A stretch of 64,000 bases of DNA from Acidobacteriota bacterium (lineage in GTDB: Bacteria; Acidobacteriota; Vicinamibacteria; Vicinamibacterales; UBA2999): assembly GCA_018000455.1 (NCBI GenBank), contig JAGNJW010000022.1:25530-89529 (forward strand). Direction: 5' to 3'. The position numbers and the translations under genes are program-made. Shown piece by piece: positions 9,231 to 18,457 of the stretch. The notes below the pieces were generated by a model. The model was not told where the DNA came from. It did no database searches and worked only from the letters and a program-made list of their open reading frames with translations. Numbering within the stretch: the first letter of the stretch is position 1; the number at the start of each line of letters is the position of its first letter.

Positions 9231-10574
9231 TTACATTGCCGCCGGCGCGGCGGCGGCCATCCGCCGGCCACGCGTGGCGACGTAGGCGATGGAGCTCAGC
9301 ACGCACACGGCGCCGAAGCCGAGCCACTCGTCACGAGCCAGCCCCGTCAGCAGCCAGAGAATCACGGGAATCGCGAGGAATGGCGCCACGCCGCCAAGCG
9401 GCACGCCCGTGCTCGCCGCGGCGCCGGTCATGCCACCGGCGCGCAGCCGCCAGGCCGCCACCGCGCAGCCGAGGTAGAGCGTGAGGGCCGCGACATTGGC
9501 GAGGATGGCGAGGCGCTCGAAGCTGCCCGTGACGGCGAACCCGAGCGTGGCGAGCGACTGCACGACGATCGCCACGTGCGGCGTGCGGTAGGTCGCGTGC
9601 ACGGCGGCCAGCGCCTTCGGCAGCAGGCCGTCGCCAGCCATGGCGAACACGATGCGGGGCACCGAGAGCGCCATCCCGCCGAGATAGCCGAACATCGAGA
9701 TGGCCGCGCCAGCCAGGAGCAAGGCCCGGGCCCAGCCGCCGAAGGCGCTGCCGGCGGCATCGGCCAGCGGGGTCGAAGCGCCCGGGAGCGCGGGGCCGAG
9801 AATGCCCTGCGCCGACACCTGAATCGCCAGGTAGAGCAGCGTGATGCTGAGCATCGCGAGCGCGATGGCGCGCGGTACCGTGCGAGCCGTGTCCCGCACC
9901 TCACCGCTCGGCACGAGCGCCATCTCGACGCCGGCGAAGGCGAAGATGAGCAGCAGCGACGTGCGGGCGATGTCGGTGGCCGCCGGCCAGGCGGTGATCG
10001 TCATGTGCTGGCCCTGCACGAAGAACAGTCCACCCACCGCGATGAGCACGAGCGGCACGAGTTTGGCCACGGTCGCGATCGAGTTGAGGCGCGCGCCGAG
10101 CGCCACCCCGCGCACGTTGACCAGGGCCCAGAACGCGTACACGACGACGAGCACGACCCCTTCCATGGCCGGTCCACCCAGCGCCGGCACGAGCTGGCCG
10201 ACGCTGGCGGCAAAGACGGTCGAGACGGCCGCGGTGGCGAAGAGCCCAAGCATCCACAGCATCACGCCGGCCAGGAACGCGGCGTAGGGACCGAGCGCCA
10301 CGCCGATATAGGCGTAGGGGCCGCCGGTGAGCGACACGCGGCTGCCGGCATCGGCGATGCAGAGCACGATGAGCGCCATCGCGGCTGCGCAGATCAGGTA
10401 CGGAATAGGAGCGGCGGGGCCGAGCGCGCTGGCAATGTTGGCCGGCAAGCGGAAGATGCCGCCGCCGACCGTGATGTTGATGATGGCGGCCGCCAGGCCA
10501 AACGTGCCCATCACGCGAATGAGGGCCGCTGGAGCGGCGGGGGCAGCGGTGGAGGTGGTGCGGGGAGCCGACAT
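9231..10574 (-). CDS. APC superfamily amino acid permease
   Basis: A 447-residue polytopic membrane protein of the amino acid-polyamine-organocation family. The N-terminal helix contains the substrate-binding glycine motif IINITVGGGIFRLPANIA. About a dozen hydrophobic segments follow, and there is a conserved FAFAGVEMALVPSGEVRDTART region after helix 5. It is divergent from kynureninase, with starts only ~40 bases apart. With the formamidase-like gene beyond, this suggests uptake of tryptophan, kynurenine or a related aromatic compound, though the substrate cannot be read from the sequence. Confidence 0.88.
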   Translation of the reverse strand: MSAPRTTSTAAPAAPAALIRVMGTFGLAAAIINITVGGGIFRLPANIASALGPAAPIPYLICAAAMALIVLCIADAGSRVSLTGGPYAYIGVALGPYAAFLAGVMLWMLGLFATAAVSTVFAASVGQLVPALGGPAMEGVVLVVVYAFWALVNVRGVALGARLNSIATVAKLVPLVLIAVGGLFFVQGQHMTITAWPAATDIARTSLLLIFAFAGVEMALVPSGEVRDTARTVPRAIALAMLSITLLYLAIQVSAQGILGPALPGASTPLADAAGSAFGGWARALLLAGAAISMFGYLGGMALSVPRIVFAMAGDGLLPKALAAVHATYRTPHVAIVVQSLATLGFAVTGSFERLAILANVAALTLYLGCAVAAWRLRAGGMTGAAASTGVPLGGVAPFLAIPVILWLLTGLARDEWLGFGAVCVLSSIAYVATRGRRMAAAAPAAM

Positions 10575-10614
10575 GCGCGGCTAGCTTACCAGGCGCGATG
10601 CTATCGTGACGGCC

Positions 10615-11922
10615 ATGAGTGTTCCGACGAAAGACGCTTGTGCGGCGATGGATGCCGCCGACCCGTTGGTGCCGCTGCGCGCGCAGTTCGACCTCGACGC
10701 GGCCGACGCGCGGGGCGAGATCTATCTCGACGGCAACTCCCTCGGTCCGCTGCCGCGGGCCACCGCGGCGCGGGTGCAGCAGGTGCTGCACGACGAGTGG
10801 GGCACCGGCCTCATCCGCAGCTGGAACACGGCCGGCTGGATCACACTCGGGCAGCGGATCGGCGACAAGATCGCGCGGCTCGTCGGCGCTGACGCCGGCA
10901 CGCTGGTCGTGGCCGACTCGACCTCGGTGAATCTCTACAAGGCGCTGGTCTCGGCCATGACGCTCGCCGTCGCCGACATGCCGCCCACGCGCCGCACCAT
11001 CTTGTCGGAACGACACAATTTCCCGACCGATCTCTACATCGCCGACACCGCGGCCAGCGAGCGCGGCTTCACGCTGACGCTCGCCGAGGCCGACGATCTG
11101 CCAGGGGCTCTTGGCGCCGATACCGCCATCGTCATGCTCACGCACGTCAACTACCGCACCGGCCGGATGCACGACATGGCGGCGGTGACACGGGCCGCCC
11201 ATGCGGCCGGAGCGCTCGTGGTCTGGGACCTGGCGCACTCGGCCGGAGCGCTTCCCGTGGCGCTCGGCGGCGACGGCACGAGCGGCAGCGCTGCCGACTT
11301 CGCCGTGGGGTGCGGCTACAAGTACCTGAACGGCGGTCCGGGCGCGCCGGCGTTCCTGTGGGCGCATCCACGCCACACCGCCCGCATGGACGCCGAGGGC
11401 TGGCGGCAGCCTCTGGCCGGCTGGCTCGGCCACGCGGCGCCGTTTGCGTTCACCGCCGACTATCAGCCCGGGCCCGGCATCTCGCGGTTCATCTGCGGCA
11501 CGCCGCCGGTCGTCTCGCTGGCTGCTCTGGAATGCGGCGTCGACACGGTGCTCGCGGCTGAGCCGCTCGGAGGCATGGCGGCCGTCCGCAGGAAGTCGCT
11601 GGCCCTCACCGATCTGTTCCTGCAGCTTGCCGAGGTGCGATGCCGCCGTCATGGGCTGGTGACGGTGACGCCGGCCGACCACGCGACGCGCGGAAGTCAG
11701 GCCAGCCTCGCCACCACGTCGGGTGGCTATCCCATGATGCAGGCGCTCATCGCCCGGGGTGTCATCGGCGACTTCCGCGCCCCCGACATCCTGCGCTTCG
11801 GGTTCACGCCTCTCTATACGCGCTTCGTGGATGTGTGGCACGCCGTGGACCGCCTGGCCCAGGTGCTCGAGTCGGGTGAGTGGCGCGAGCCGCGCTTCGA
11901 CGTCCGCGCCGCGGTGACTTAG
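10615..11922 (+). CDS. kynU: Kynureninase
   Basis: A 435-residue fold-type I PLP enzyme matching kynureninase, which cleaves L-kynurenine to anthranilate and L-alanine (or 3-hydroxykynurenine to 3-hydroxyanthranilate). Family segments are clear: YLDGNSLGPLP near the start, SWNTAGWITLG, and the PLP-lysine region GCGYKYLNGGPGAPAF. The aspartate-containing WDLAHSAGALP strand also matches. I chose the ATG at 10615; an in-frame GTG at 10606 is possible and no strong ribosome-binding site decides between them. It shares a promoter region with the divergent APC permease. No tryptophan 2,3-dioxygenase is seen in the window. Confidence 0.93.
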   Translation: MSVPTKDACAAMDAADPLVPLRAQFDLDAADARGEIYLDGNSLGPLPRATAARVQQVLHDEWGTGLIRSWNTAGWITLGQRIGDKIARLVGADAGTLVVADSTSVNLYKALVSAMTLAVADMPPTRRTILSERHNFPTDLYIADTAASERGFTLTLAEADDLPGALGADTAIVMLTHVNYRTGRMHDMAAVTRAAHAAGALVVWDLAHSAGALPVALGGDGTSGSAADFAVGCGYKYLNGGPGAPAFLWAHPRHTARMDAEGWRQPLAGWLGHAAPFAFTADYQPGPGISRFICGTPPVVSLAALECGVDTVLAAEPLGGMAAVRRKSLALTDLFLQLAEVRCRRHGLVTVTPADHATRGSQASLATTSGGYPMMQALIARGVIGDFRAPDILRFGFTPLYTRFVDVWHAVDRLAQVLESGEWREPRFDVRAAVT

Positions 11923-11992
11923 CGGCGCCCTGCGCGTCGAGGGGAGGCGGGCGTCCGGACGCCAACCCGATCTCCAGCCGGACCTCGTCGTG

Positions 11993-12850
11993 TCAGCGCG
12001 CGAAGAGCCGGCGCGTCGCGGCGAAGAGCGTCGAGGCGGGGTCGCCGAGCTCGAGGATCACATCGAAGTGATTCCGTCCCGGCACCTCGAGCGTCTCGCA
12101 CGGCGTGGTCTCGGCCGCCAGACGGTCGGCAAAGGCCCGGCTCTGCCGCTTGAATTCCAGCGTCTCGATCTCGCCCCACGCCACGACCGCCGGACAGTAG
12201 CGGCGCTCGGCGGCCAGCAGATCGAGCGCTGCGGCAGCGGGCGCGTCGAGCCCGAGCGCGTCGTTGATGGACGTGCCGATGAGCGGCCGCAGGTCGAATA
12301 CGCCGGAGACGGGCACGATGCCACGCACGGGCACCGGCGACCGGTCGGCGCACGCAGCCGTCAGGTAGCCGCCGGCCGAGCTGCCGGCGATGACGATATG
12401 CGACGCATCGAAACCCAGCGTGTCGGCACGCGCGTGCAGGAAGGAGAGCGCCTGCCGGCATTCGTCGACGATCTCCGAGAGGCGAGCCTCTGGGGCCAGC
12501 GTGTAGCCCACCACTGCGTGGGCGAGGCCGGCGGCGTGCCAGGCCGGTGCGAGGAAGGCTGATTCCGTCTTCGACAGTTCCTGCCAGTAGCCGCCGTGGA
12601 TGTAGACGAGCAAACCGGGACGCGTGACCGAGCTCGGCGCGGGGAAGTAGTCGAGGGTGGCGCGCGCCGCGTCACCGTAACGCAGGTCGCGTGTCACCGG
12701 CACGGTGGCGAATGCGCGTGCGCTCTGCTCCACGTACTGCGCGACATACGGCGCGTAGTTGCCGCCGATCGCCGAGCTTGGCGAGTATTCCCGTTCGCGC
12801 GTGGCGGCGTCGAGAAGCGGAGGGGACGATCCGCCAGCCTGGTGCGACAC
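11993..12850 (-). CDS. Alpha/beta hydrolase, probable kynurenine formamidase (arylformamidase) type
   Basis: A 285-residue alpha/beta hydrolase of the esterase/formamidase branch. The oxyanion-hole motif reads VYIHGGYWQ, and HGGYW is the hallmark of the eukaryote-type kynurenine formamidases. The nucleophile elbow is AGSSAGG, and a C-terminal HFDVILEL carries the likely catalytic His. It would hydrolyse N-formylkynurenine to kynurenine, the step before the adjacent kynureninase. The genes converge (70 bases between stops), so they are not one transcript, but the pairing supports the assignment. GTG start at 12850. A generic carboxylesterase is the alternative. Confidence 0.8.
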   Translation of the reverse strand: MSHQAGGSSPPLLDAATREREYSPSSAIGGNYAPYVAQYVEQSARAFATVPVTRDLRYGDAARATLDYFPAPSSVTRPGLLVYIHGGYWQELSKTESAFLAPAWHAAGLAHAVVGYTLAPEARLSEIVDECRQALSFLHARADTLGFDASHIVIAGSSAGGYLTAACADRSPVPVRGIVPVSGVFDLRPLIGTSINDALGLDAPAAAALDLLAAERRYCPAVVAWGEIETLEFKRQSRAFADRLAAETTPCETLEVPGRNHFDVILELGDPASTLFAATRRLFAR

Positions 12851-12907
12851 GGCTACCAGTGTCTGTCAGAACGCCCCGCGATGGTGCTGCCTGCCGGTAC
12901 CACGTCA

Positions 12908-13678
12908 TCAGGCGCGTGCACGCGCCCTGACCGTTGTCAGCCCGCCGTCGACGCCGAGCACCTGGCCGGTGACCCACGCGCTTTCGGAACCCAGCAGCCA
13001 GTCGGCGGCGCGCGCGATGTCGTCTGGCGCGCCGATCCGGCCGAGTGGATGCATCGCGATCGACGCCTTGAGCGCGGTCTCGCTCGCCGTGATGAGCTGG
13101 CTGAGCGGCGAAGCCACGAGCCCGGGCGCGACGGCGTTGACCCGGATGCCGTAGGACGCGTAGGTTGCCGCCGCCGCTCGCATCAGCCCGACCACGCCCG
13201 CCTTGGCCGCGGCGATCGCCTCGTGGTTGGGCAAGCCAACCGACGCCGCCGCCGAACTGATGAGCACAATCGATCCGCCCGTCTGCCGCATCACGCTTGC
13301 CCCGGCGCGCACGGTCGCAAACGCCGTCACGAGATTGGCGGCCAGCACCGCGGCCAGGTCGTCGGCGGATGTCAGGTGGGCTGGCTTCAGCGCAATCGAT
13401 CCGGCGCAGTTCACGACGCCGTCCAGCCGGCCCGTCCACGCCGCTGCGTCGACGGCTGCCTGGTCGAGGTCGCCGAACGACGTCGCGTCGAGTGCCGCCA
13501 CCCGTCCGTCGACCTCTGCGGCCAGGGCCTCGAGCGCCTCGGGCCGGCGCGTGGTCATCACGATGTGCGCACCGCGCCTGGCCAGGCGGCGCACCAGTGC
13601 GGTGCCGATGGCGCTGCTGGCAGCCACGACGAGATAGGTGGCACGTTCGGCTGCGGCAGGGATCGCGTCATTGGGCAT
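12908..13678 (-). CDS. SDR family oxidoreductase lacking the usual catalytic tyrosine
   Basis: A 256-residue short-chain dehydrogenase/reductase. The cofactor motif is slightly degenerate (VVAASSAIGTALVRRLA instead of TGxxxGIG), followed by NCAGSI and the catalytic-serine strand IVLISSAAAS. At the usual S+13 tyrosine position the sequence is EAIAAAK, so the YxxxK motif is IxxxK. The rest is normal: RVNAVAPGLV, and C-terminal GQVLGVDGGLTT. I start it at the ATG at 13678, which gives standard family length; the frame runs to 13804 without homology. Either an atypical or inactive SDR, or one using another proton donor. Substrate unknown. Confidence 0.85.
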   Translation of the reverse strand: MPNDAIPAAAERATYLVVAASSAIGTALVRRLARRGAHIVMTTRRPEALEALAAEVDGRVAALDATSFGDLDQAAVDAAAWTGRLDGVVNCAGSIALKPAHLTSADDLAAVLAANLVTAFATVRAGASVMRQTGGSIVLISSAAASVGLPNHEAIAAAKAGVVGLMRAAAATYASYGIRVNAVAPGLVASPLSQLITASETALKASIAMHPLGRIGAPDDIARAADWLLGSESAWVTGQVLGVDGGLTTVRARARA

Positions 13679-13820
13679 CACCTGGAAGGACTCATGTCGG
13701 CGACGCGACGGTTCACCGAGCCTCTGCGACCAAGGGCCCGGTCCGAGCGTCGTAGTAGAGGAAGGGTGTTGGCCCGCGGAGCGCACAGGTCGGCCCAGCA
13801 GCACACCCCAGGAGACAGCG

Positions 13821-14246
13821 ATGGCTGCAGTGGAATATCAGGACATCGTCAGCGTCGCCATCGAGGCCGGCCGTTTCTCGACGCTGGCCACGGCGCTGCA
13901 GAGCACCGGTCTCGACCACCTGTTGAAAGGGACCGGGCCGTTCACCCTGTTCGCTCCGACCGACGCGGCGTTCGCAAGGCTGCCGGCGGGGATGCTGGCC
14001 GATCTGCTCGAGCCGCGCAGTCGCGAACGGCTCACGGCCGTCCTCGCCCATCACGTGGTGCCGGGCACGCTGCTGGCAGCTGCACTGGCGAGGCTGAGCA
14101 GTGTCACCACCGCGCAGGGCGGCACGTTGCCCATCACGGCCTCGCGCTCAGGGCTCGCCGTGGGCGCCGCCAATGTCGTGACGGCCGACCTCGACGCCTC
14201 GAACGGCGTCATTCACGTGATTGATTCCGTGCTGCTTCCGCAGTAG
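13821..14246 (+). CDS. Fasciclin (FAS1) domain protein
   Basis: A 141-residue single-domain FAS1 protein. Typical segments are visible: FSTLATALQSTGL, the H1 block FTLFAPTDAAFARLP, and the H2 block with NGVIHVIDSVLLP at the C-terminus. FAS1 proteins usually mediate adhesion or bind extracellular ligands, but this one has no signal peptide (it starts MAAVEYQDIV), so export is unclear. GGAGA precedes the ATG by about 5 bases. Its promoter region is shared with the divergent SDR gene. Confidence 0.9.
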   Translation: MAAVEYQDIVSVAIEAGRFSTLATALQSTGLDHLLKGTGPFTLFAPTDAAFARLPAGMLADLLEPRSRERLTAVLAHHVVPGTLLAAALARLSSVTTAQGGTLPITASRSGLAVGAANVVTADLDASNGVIHVIDSVLLPQ

Positions 14247-14292
14247 CGCCCGACGCTGTCGGCGGTCGTGCCAGCCGCGACGCGCCAAACGC

Positions 14293-14439
14293 TCACGCCC
14301 GCGGAACGCCTGGCATACCGTCGCCCCGCCGCTCGGCCTCGCGTGCCAGGCGGCCGACTTCGCTGATGGTGTAGTAGAGGCCGAAGCCGCACAGTGCCGA
14401 GACGCCGATGCCGATGACGAGGATCGTGAGCGCCGACAT
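14293..14439 (-). CDS. Tiny single-span membrane protein
   Basis: A 48-residue protein with one hydrophobic helix (LTILVIGIGVSALCGFGLYY) and a charged C-terminal tail. It begins one base after the stop codon of the 55-residue membrane protein upstream, so the two are almost certainly made from one message. No family recognised. The tight spacing and membrane-compatible sequence support it as a real gene despite its size. Confidence 0.5.
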   Translation of the reverse strand: MSALTILVIGIGVSALCGFGLYYTISEVGRLAREAERRGDGMPGVPRA

Positions 14440-14440
14440 G

Positions 14441-14608
14441 CTAGCGCCCCCGTGCCAGTCGGACGAGCACGCCAAACGACAGGATGGACGGTACCCACAG
14501 GCCCACGAACTGCCCTTCCTCGCGCTGGCCCGAGAACCACAGATACACCGAGAGCAGGAACGAGAGAAGCGCCGCGCTTGCGAAGGTGACATCGCTGCGA
14601 TGGAACAT
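14441..14608 (-). CDS. Small two-span membrane protein
   Basis: A 55-residue protein starting MFHRSDVTFA with two hydrophobic stretches separated by a short polar turn, GQREEG. A strong GGAGG lies about 5 bases before the ATG. I have an impression of similar short hypothetical proteins (LSVYLWFSGQ then GLWVPSIL) in other bacteria, but cannot name a family. Its TAG is one base before the ATG of the 48-residue gene. Function unknown; the pair could form a small membrane complex. Confidence 0.6.
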   Translation of the reverse strand: MFHRSDVTFASAALLSFLLSVYLWFSGQREEGQFVGLWVPSILSFGVLVRLARGR

Positions 14609-14732
14609 CGGAATCCTCCGTGCACCTCGGGTGACGTCTCGCAGGGCGGACGCGCCGGATGCACAGCCTGAAAGACTCCTGACCCGCGCATCACGGTTCA
14701 CCGCCGGGCACATCGAGCCGCCGGTCGAGCAA

Positions 14733-14888
14733 TCAGGCCGTCGTCACCACGATGGCCGTGGCCGGGCCGCGGCTGAGCCGCCGGTAGCCGTGCGGCGTCG
14801 AGGCCGCGAAGAAGCAGTCGAGCCCGACGTCGAACGCCGTCGCCGATCTTCTGTATGCCCGAAACTCAGGCCCCAATCCAGCCGACAT
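14733..14888 (-). CDS. Possible small protein or gene remnant
   Basis: Most of the 361-base gap between the tiny membrane genes and the helicase is featureless. One minus-strand frame of 51 residues looks protein-like, especially its end (FDVGLDCFFAASTPHGYRRL and then ATAIVVTTA), with the G/C-rich third positions of neighbouring genes. The first dozen codons do not share this bias and no good ribosome-binding site precedes the ATG. It may therefore be the surviving 3' end of a larger decayed gene. Family not recognised. Confidence 0.3.
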   Translation of the reverse strand: MSAGLGPEFRAYRRSATAFDVGLDCFFAASTPHGYRRLSRGPATAIVVTTA

Positions 14889-14969
14889 CGCCACCAGCGC
14901 GCCGGGCGTGCCACCCGCCGCGGCGTTTCGCCGCTGCGCCCCCCCCGTTTCGCGGTACAACCGTAGCGC

Positions 14970-17534
14970 GTGCCCACCACCCTGGCCGATCGGCTGCCAT
15001 CGCGCGATGCCTCGAGCGGCGATCTGCTCGACCGCTTTCTCGACGAAGTCGACGCCCGCGGATTGTCGCTCTACCCCGCGCAGGAAGAGGCGATCCTGGC
15101 CCTGCTCGACGGGCAGAACGTCATCCTCAACACGCCAACCGGATCGGGCAAGTCGCTCGTGGCGTTGGCGATGCTGTTTGCGGCTCTGGCGCGCGGCGAG
15201 CGCGCCGTCTACACCTGCCCGATCAAGGCGCTGGTCAACGAGAAGTGGATGGCGCTTTGCCGCGACTTCGGCCCCGAGATGGTGGGTCTCTCGACCGGCG
15301 ATGCATCGGTGAACCGCGAAGCGCCGATTCTGTGCTGCACGGCCGAGGTGCTGGCCAACATCGCGCTGCGCGAGGGGCCAGACGCCGAGGTTGGGCACGT
15401 GGTGATGGACGAGTTCCACTATTACGCCGATCGCGATCGGGGCGCGGCCTGGCAGACGCCGCTCCTGACGCTGCCGCAGACCCGCTTCTTGCTGATGTCG
15501 GCCACGCTCGGTGAGACGGCCACCTTCGAGCGGGCGCTCACGGCGTTGAATGGCCGGCCGAGCGTGACGGTGAAGTCGGGCCTGCGCCCCGTGCCGCTCG
15601 AGTACTCCTACTCCGAGATTCCCCTCGCCCACACCATCGAACGGCTCGTCGAGCAGGACCGCACGCCCGCCTACGTCGTGCACTTCACGCAGGCCGAGGC
15701 GGCCGCCAGCGCCCAGGACTTCACCAGCCTCAAGATCACCTCGCGCGAGCAGAAGAACGAGATCGCCGCGCGGATCGAAGGGCTGGACTTCTCGAGCCCT
15801 TACGGGCCGTCGGTTCGCAAATGGCTTCGCCACGGCATCGGATTGCACCACGCCGGCCTGCTGCCCAAGTACCGCGTGCTGGTCGAGCAGCTGGCCCAGC
15901 GCGGGCTGCTGCGCGTCATCTGTGGCACCGACACGCTCGGCGCCGGCATCAACGTGCCGATTCGCACGGTGGTGCTGACGAAGCTCTGCAAGTTCGACGG
16001 CCAGAAGACGTCGCGGCTCAGCGCCCGCGAGTTCCATCAGATCGCCGGCCGCGCCGGGCGCAAGGGCTTCGACGACCAGGGCTTCGTCGTCGTGCAGGCG
16101 CCCGAGCACATGATCGAGAACCTGCGCCTCAGCGAGAAGGCCGCCCGCGACGGCCGCAAGGTCGTGAAGCGGCGTCCGCCCGAGTTCAACTACGTGGACT
16201 GGGACCAGAACGCCTACACGCGGCTCACGACCGCGCCGCCTGAGCCGCTGGTCTCGCGGTTCGAGGTGTCGCACGGCATGCTGCTCAACGTGCTCAGCCG
16301 ACGTGGCGATGGTTGCACGGTCATGCGCCGACTGATCGTAGATAGCCACGAGACGCCGGCGCGCAAGGCGATGCACCGTCGCCGGGCGTGGCAGCTGTTC
16401 CGTGCGCTGGTCGCCCGCGGGATCGTCGAGTTCAGCGAAGACGAGGGGCGCGGCTCCCACCTGCGGGTCAACGTCGACCTGCAGGAAGACTTCTCGATGA
16501 ATCACGCGCTGTCGCTGTATCTCATCGAGACGGTGTCGCTCCTCGACGCCGACTCGCCGACCTATGCACTGGATCTGCTGACGCTGGTCGAGTCGATCCT
16601 CGAGAACCCGGAACTCATCCTCCGCCGGCAGCTCGATCGCATCAAGGGCCGCGCCGTCGCGCAGATGAAGGCCGACGGCGTCGAGTACGACGAGCGGATG
16701 GCCGAGCTGGAGAAGCTGGAGTATCCGAAGCCCTTGCGCGACTTCGTCTACGACACCTTCAACGCCTTCGTCGACCGTCATCCGTGGGTGGGGCAGGAGG
16801 CGATCCGCCCGAAGTCGATCGCGCGCGAGATGTTCGAGAGCTACAAATCGTTCGCGGAGTATGTGATGGAGTACGACCTCGAGCGTTCCGAGGGGCTGTT
16901 GTTGCGGCACTTGAACAGCGTCTACAAGGTACTCAACCAGACCGTGCCTGCCGCCAGCAAGAGCGACGACGTCATGGAAGCGGAGTGGTACCTGCGCACG
17001 CTGGTACGCGGTGCCGACGACAGCCTCGCCGACGAGTGGGCACGCATGCGCGACCCGTCGTACGAGCCGCTGGCGCTCGGCCCCGGCCGCGACCCGCGGT
17101 TGCGCGCGGTCGCGCCGGCCGTGCCCTACGATCTCACCACCGACACGGCCGCCTTCACCGCCGCCATCCGGGTGCGCATCTTCAGTGCGCTCAAGGCATG
17201 GGCTCGCGGCGATGCCGAGGCGATGCTCGCCAGTCTCGACCCTCCCGCCGACGCCGCCAGCGACGTGCCGGAGGTGGCGTCGGCCGCCGACGTGCAGGCG
17301 GCCTTCGGGGCCTTTGTCGTCGAGCACGCGGGGCTGCGCTTCGATCCCGAGGCGCGCAACGCCCGGCACACCCACGTGACGCCGGCCGGTGGTTCAACCC
17401 TGCGCGTCCAGCAGGTGCTCATCGATGCCAACGACCTGAACGACTGGGCGGCCGAGTTCGACGTGGATGTCGAGGCATCGCGCGTCCGCCAGCAGCCGGT
17501 CGTGAGGCTGCGACGCGTCGGGCCGCTGGCCTGA
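14970..17534 (+). CDS. Ski2-like DEAD/DEAH-box helicase with DUF3516-type C-terminal region
   Basis: An 854-residue superfamily 2 helicase, probably acting on RNA. Helicase motifs in order: Q-like LYPAQEEAI, motif [10 protein letters not shown] (about residues 55-63), motif Ia [11 protein letters not shown], motif II DEFH, motif III MSAT, then [24 protein letters not shown] and motif [13 protein letters not shown]. The ~400-residue C-terminal half (from [14 protein letters not shown]) fits the DUF3516 architecture found in bacterial Ski2-like helicases. GTG start at 14970. Its stop is immediately followed by the stop of the convergent gene; TGATCA holds both. Length is normal. Confidence 0.92.
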   Translation: MPTTLADRLPSRDASSGDLLDRFLDEVDARGLSLYPAQEEAILALLDGQNVILNTPTGSGKSLVALAMLFAALARGERAVYTCPIKALVNEKWMALCRDFGPEMVGLSTGDASVNREAPILCCTAEVLANIALREGPDAEVGHVVMDEFHYYADRDRGAAWQTPLLTLPQTRFLLMSATLGETATFERALTALNGRPSVTVKSGLRPVPLEYSYSEIPLAHTIERLVEQDRTPAYVVHFTQAEAAASAQDFTSLKITSREQKNEIAARIEGLDFSSPYGPSVRKWLRHGIGLHHAGLLPKYRVLVEQLAQRGLLRVICGTDTLGAGINVPIRTVVLTKLCKFDGQKTSRLSAREFHQIAGRAGRKGFDDQGFVVVQAPEHMIENLRLSEKAARDGRKVVKRRPPEFNYVDWDQNAYTRLTTAPPEPLVSRFEVSHGMLLNVLSRRGDGCTVMRRLIVDSHETPARKAMHRRRAWQLFRALVARGIVEFSEDEGRGSHLRVNVDLQEDFSMNHALSLYLIETVSLLDADSPTYALDLLTLVESILENPELILRRQLDRIKGRAVAQMKADGVEYDERMAELEKLEYPKPLRDFVYDTFNAFVDRHPWVGQEAIRPKSIAREMFESYKSFAEYVMEYDLERSEGLLLRHLNSVYKVLNQTVPAASKSDDVMEAEWYLRTLVRGADDSLADEWARMRDPSYEPLALGPGRDPRLRAVAPAVPYDLTTDTAAFTAAIRVRIFSALKAWARGDAEAMLASLDPPADAASDVPEVASAADVQAAFGAFVVEHAGLRFDPEARNARHTHVTPAGGSTLRVQQVLIDANDLNDWAAEFDVDVEASRVRQQPVVRLRRVGPLA

Positions 17535-18314
17535 TCAGCCCTCGCGCACGAGCTTCGGTGTCACCACGCCCTTGCTCTGCTTCTTGACGTCGACGGCGCG
17601 AGCGACGGCATCGGAATAGGGCAGCACGCCCTCGGCCAGCGTGACGACGAAGTCGCTGCCGACTTTGCGCACCGCGAGCCGGCCGTAGCGCGTGCCCAGC
17701 TCAGCCGCACGCCTATCGGCCACCGTTTTGTCGCGGCTCTCGTGTAGCACGACCCAGTAACGTACCTGGCGATACTGAATCGACGCGCCTTGATCGGTGA
17801 CGACGGCCGCCTTCGACGTCTGCTCCGCGGCGTAGATCGTCGGCATGAGGTGCAGCGTTGGTGGCCAGACACCGTGCGTGGGCGAGAGCGACGCCTGTGG
17901 TACCCCTTCGACGACGATGCCCTCGTCCTTGGCGCGCTGGTCGGTCATGGTCTTGGTGATCTCGGCAAAGCGCACCGCTTCTTTCGACACGTTGGCCGTG
18001 CTGAAGACACCCGAGAGCAGCGCCGGCACGCCCAGCGCGGCCATGAAGGTGTCTTTCGGCGAACGTGCCCCGTCCCATTCCAGGATCATCGCCACGCCGC
18101 CGACCAGCGCCGAGAGCAACACGCCGCCGATGACGAACGTTGGAGCCAGCGCCACCAGCGTGACGGACGCGTCGTTGGCCTGGCCCACCATCAGCGTGAG
18201 CCGCGGTGCGAAAATGGCGCATGCGCCGGCGAAGCTGCCAACAGCGAACTGACCGAGGCGACGACGCAACTCGAGGCGCGCCTGGGTCGTCGAGAGAGCG
18301 CGGGACGAGGCCAT
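17535..18314 (-). CDS. Uncharacterised membrane protein with a possible SPOR-like C-terminal domain
   Basis: A 259-residue protein of unknown family. The first ~115 residues carry three or so hydrophobic segments (FAVGSFAGACAIFAP, VALAPTFVIGGVLLSALVGG, and a weaker third). The remainder is soluble and ends in an alternating pattern, YWVVLHESRDKTVADRRAAELG then RLAVRKVGSDFVVTLAEG, that resembles a SPOR fold, which binds denuded peptidoglycan. That resemblance is weak. It converges on the helicase with no intergenic base. Confidence 0.7.
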   Translation of the reverse strand: MASSRALSTTQARLELRRRLGQFAVGSFAGACAIFAPRLTLMVGQANDASVTLVALAPTFVIGGVLLSALVGGVAMILEWDGARSPKDTFMAALGVPALLSGVFSTANVSKEAVRFAEITKTMTDQRAKDEGIVVEGVPQASLSPTHGVWPPTLHLMPTIYAAEQTSKAAVVTDQGASIQYRQVRYWVVLHESRDKTVADRRAAELGTRYGRLAVRKVGSDFVVTLAEGVLPYSDAVARAVDVKKQSKGVVTPKLVREG

Positions 18315-18457
18315 GGAACATCCCTCCAGCCGGGCACGCGGGGGTGCGGCGTGCGCTACACCTCATGGGACGTCCACGGGGGCCGGTTTTTGCGGGCGAG
18401 AGGCCGAGACAGCGCTCCATCCACAGGTGTCGCCGGGCCACCGCGTAGGATGGAGTG

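Noticed and set aside
14733..17375. Very long minus-strand open frame opposite the helicase
   Set aside because: High-GC codon bias opens the antisense frame; its translation is low-complexity and the plus-strand helicase motifs are complete. Only the segment outside the helicase (14733-14888) was kept, as a weak candidate.
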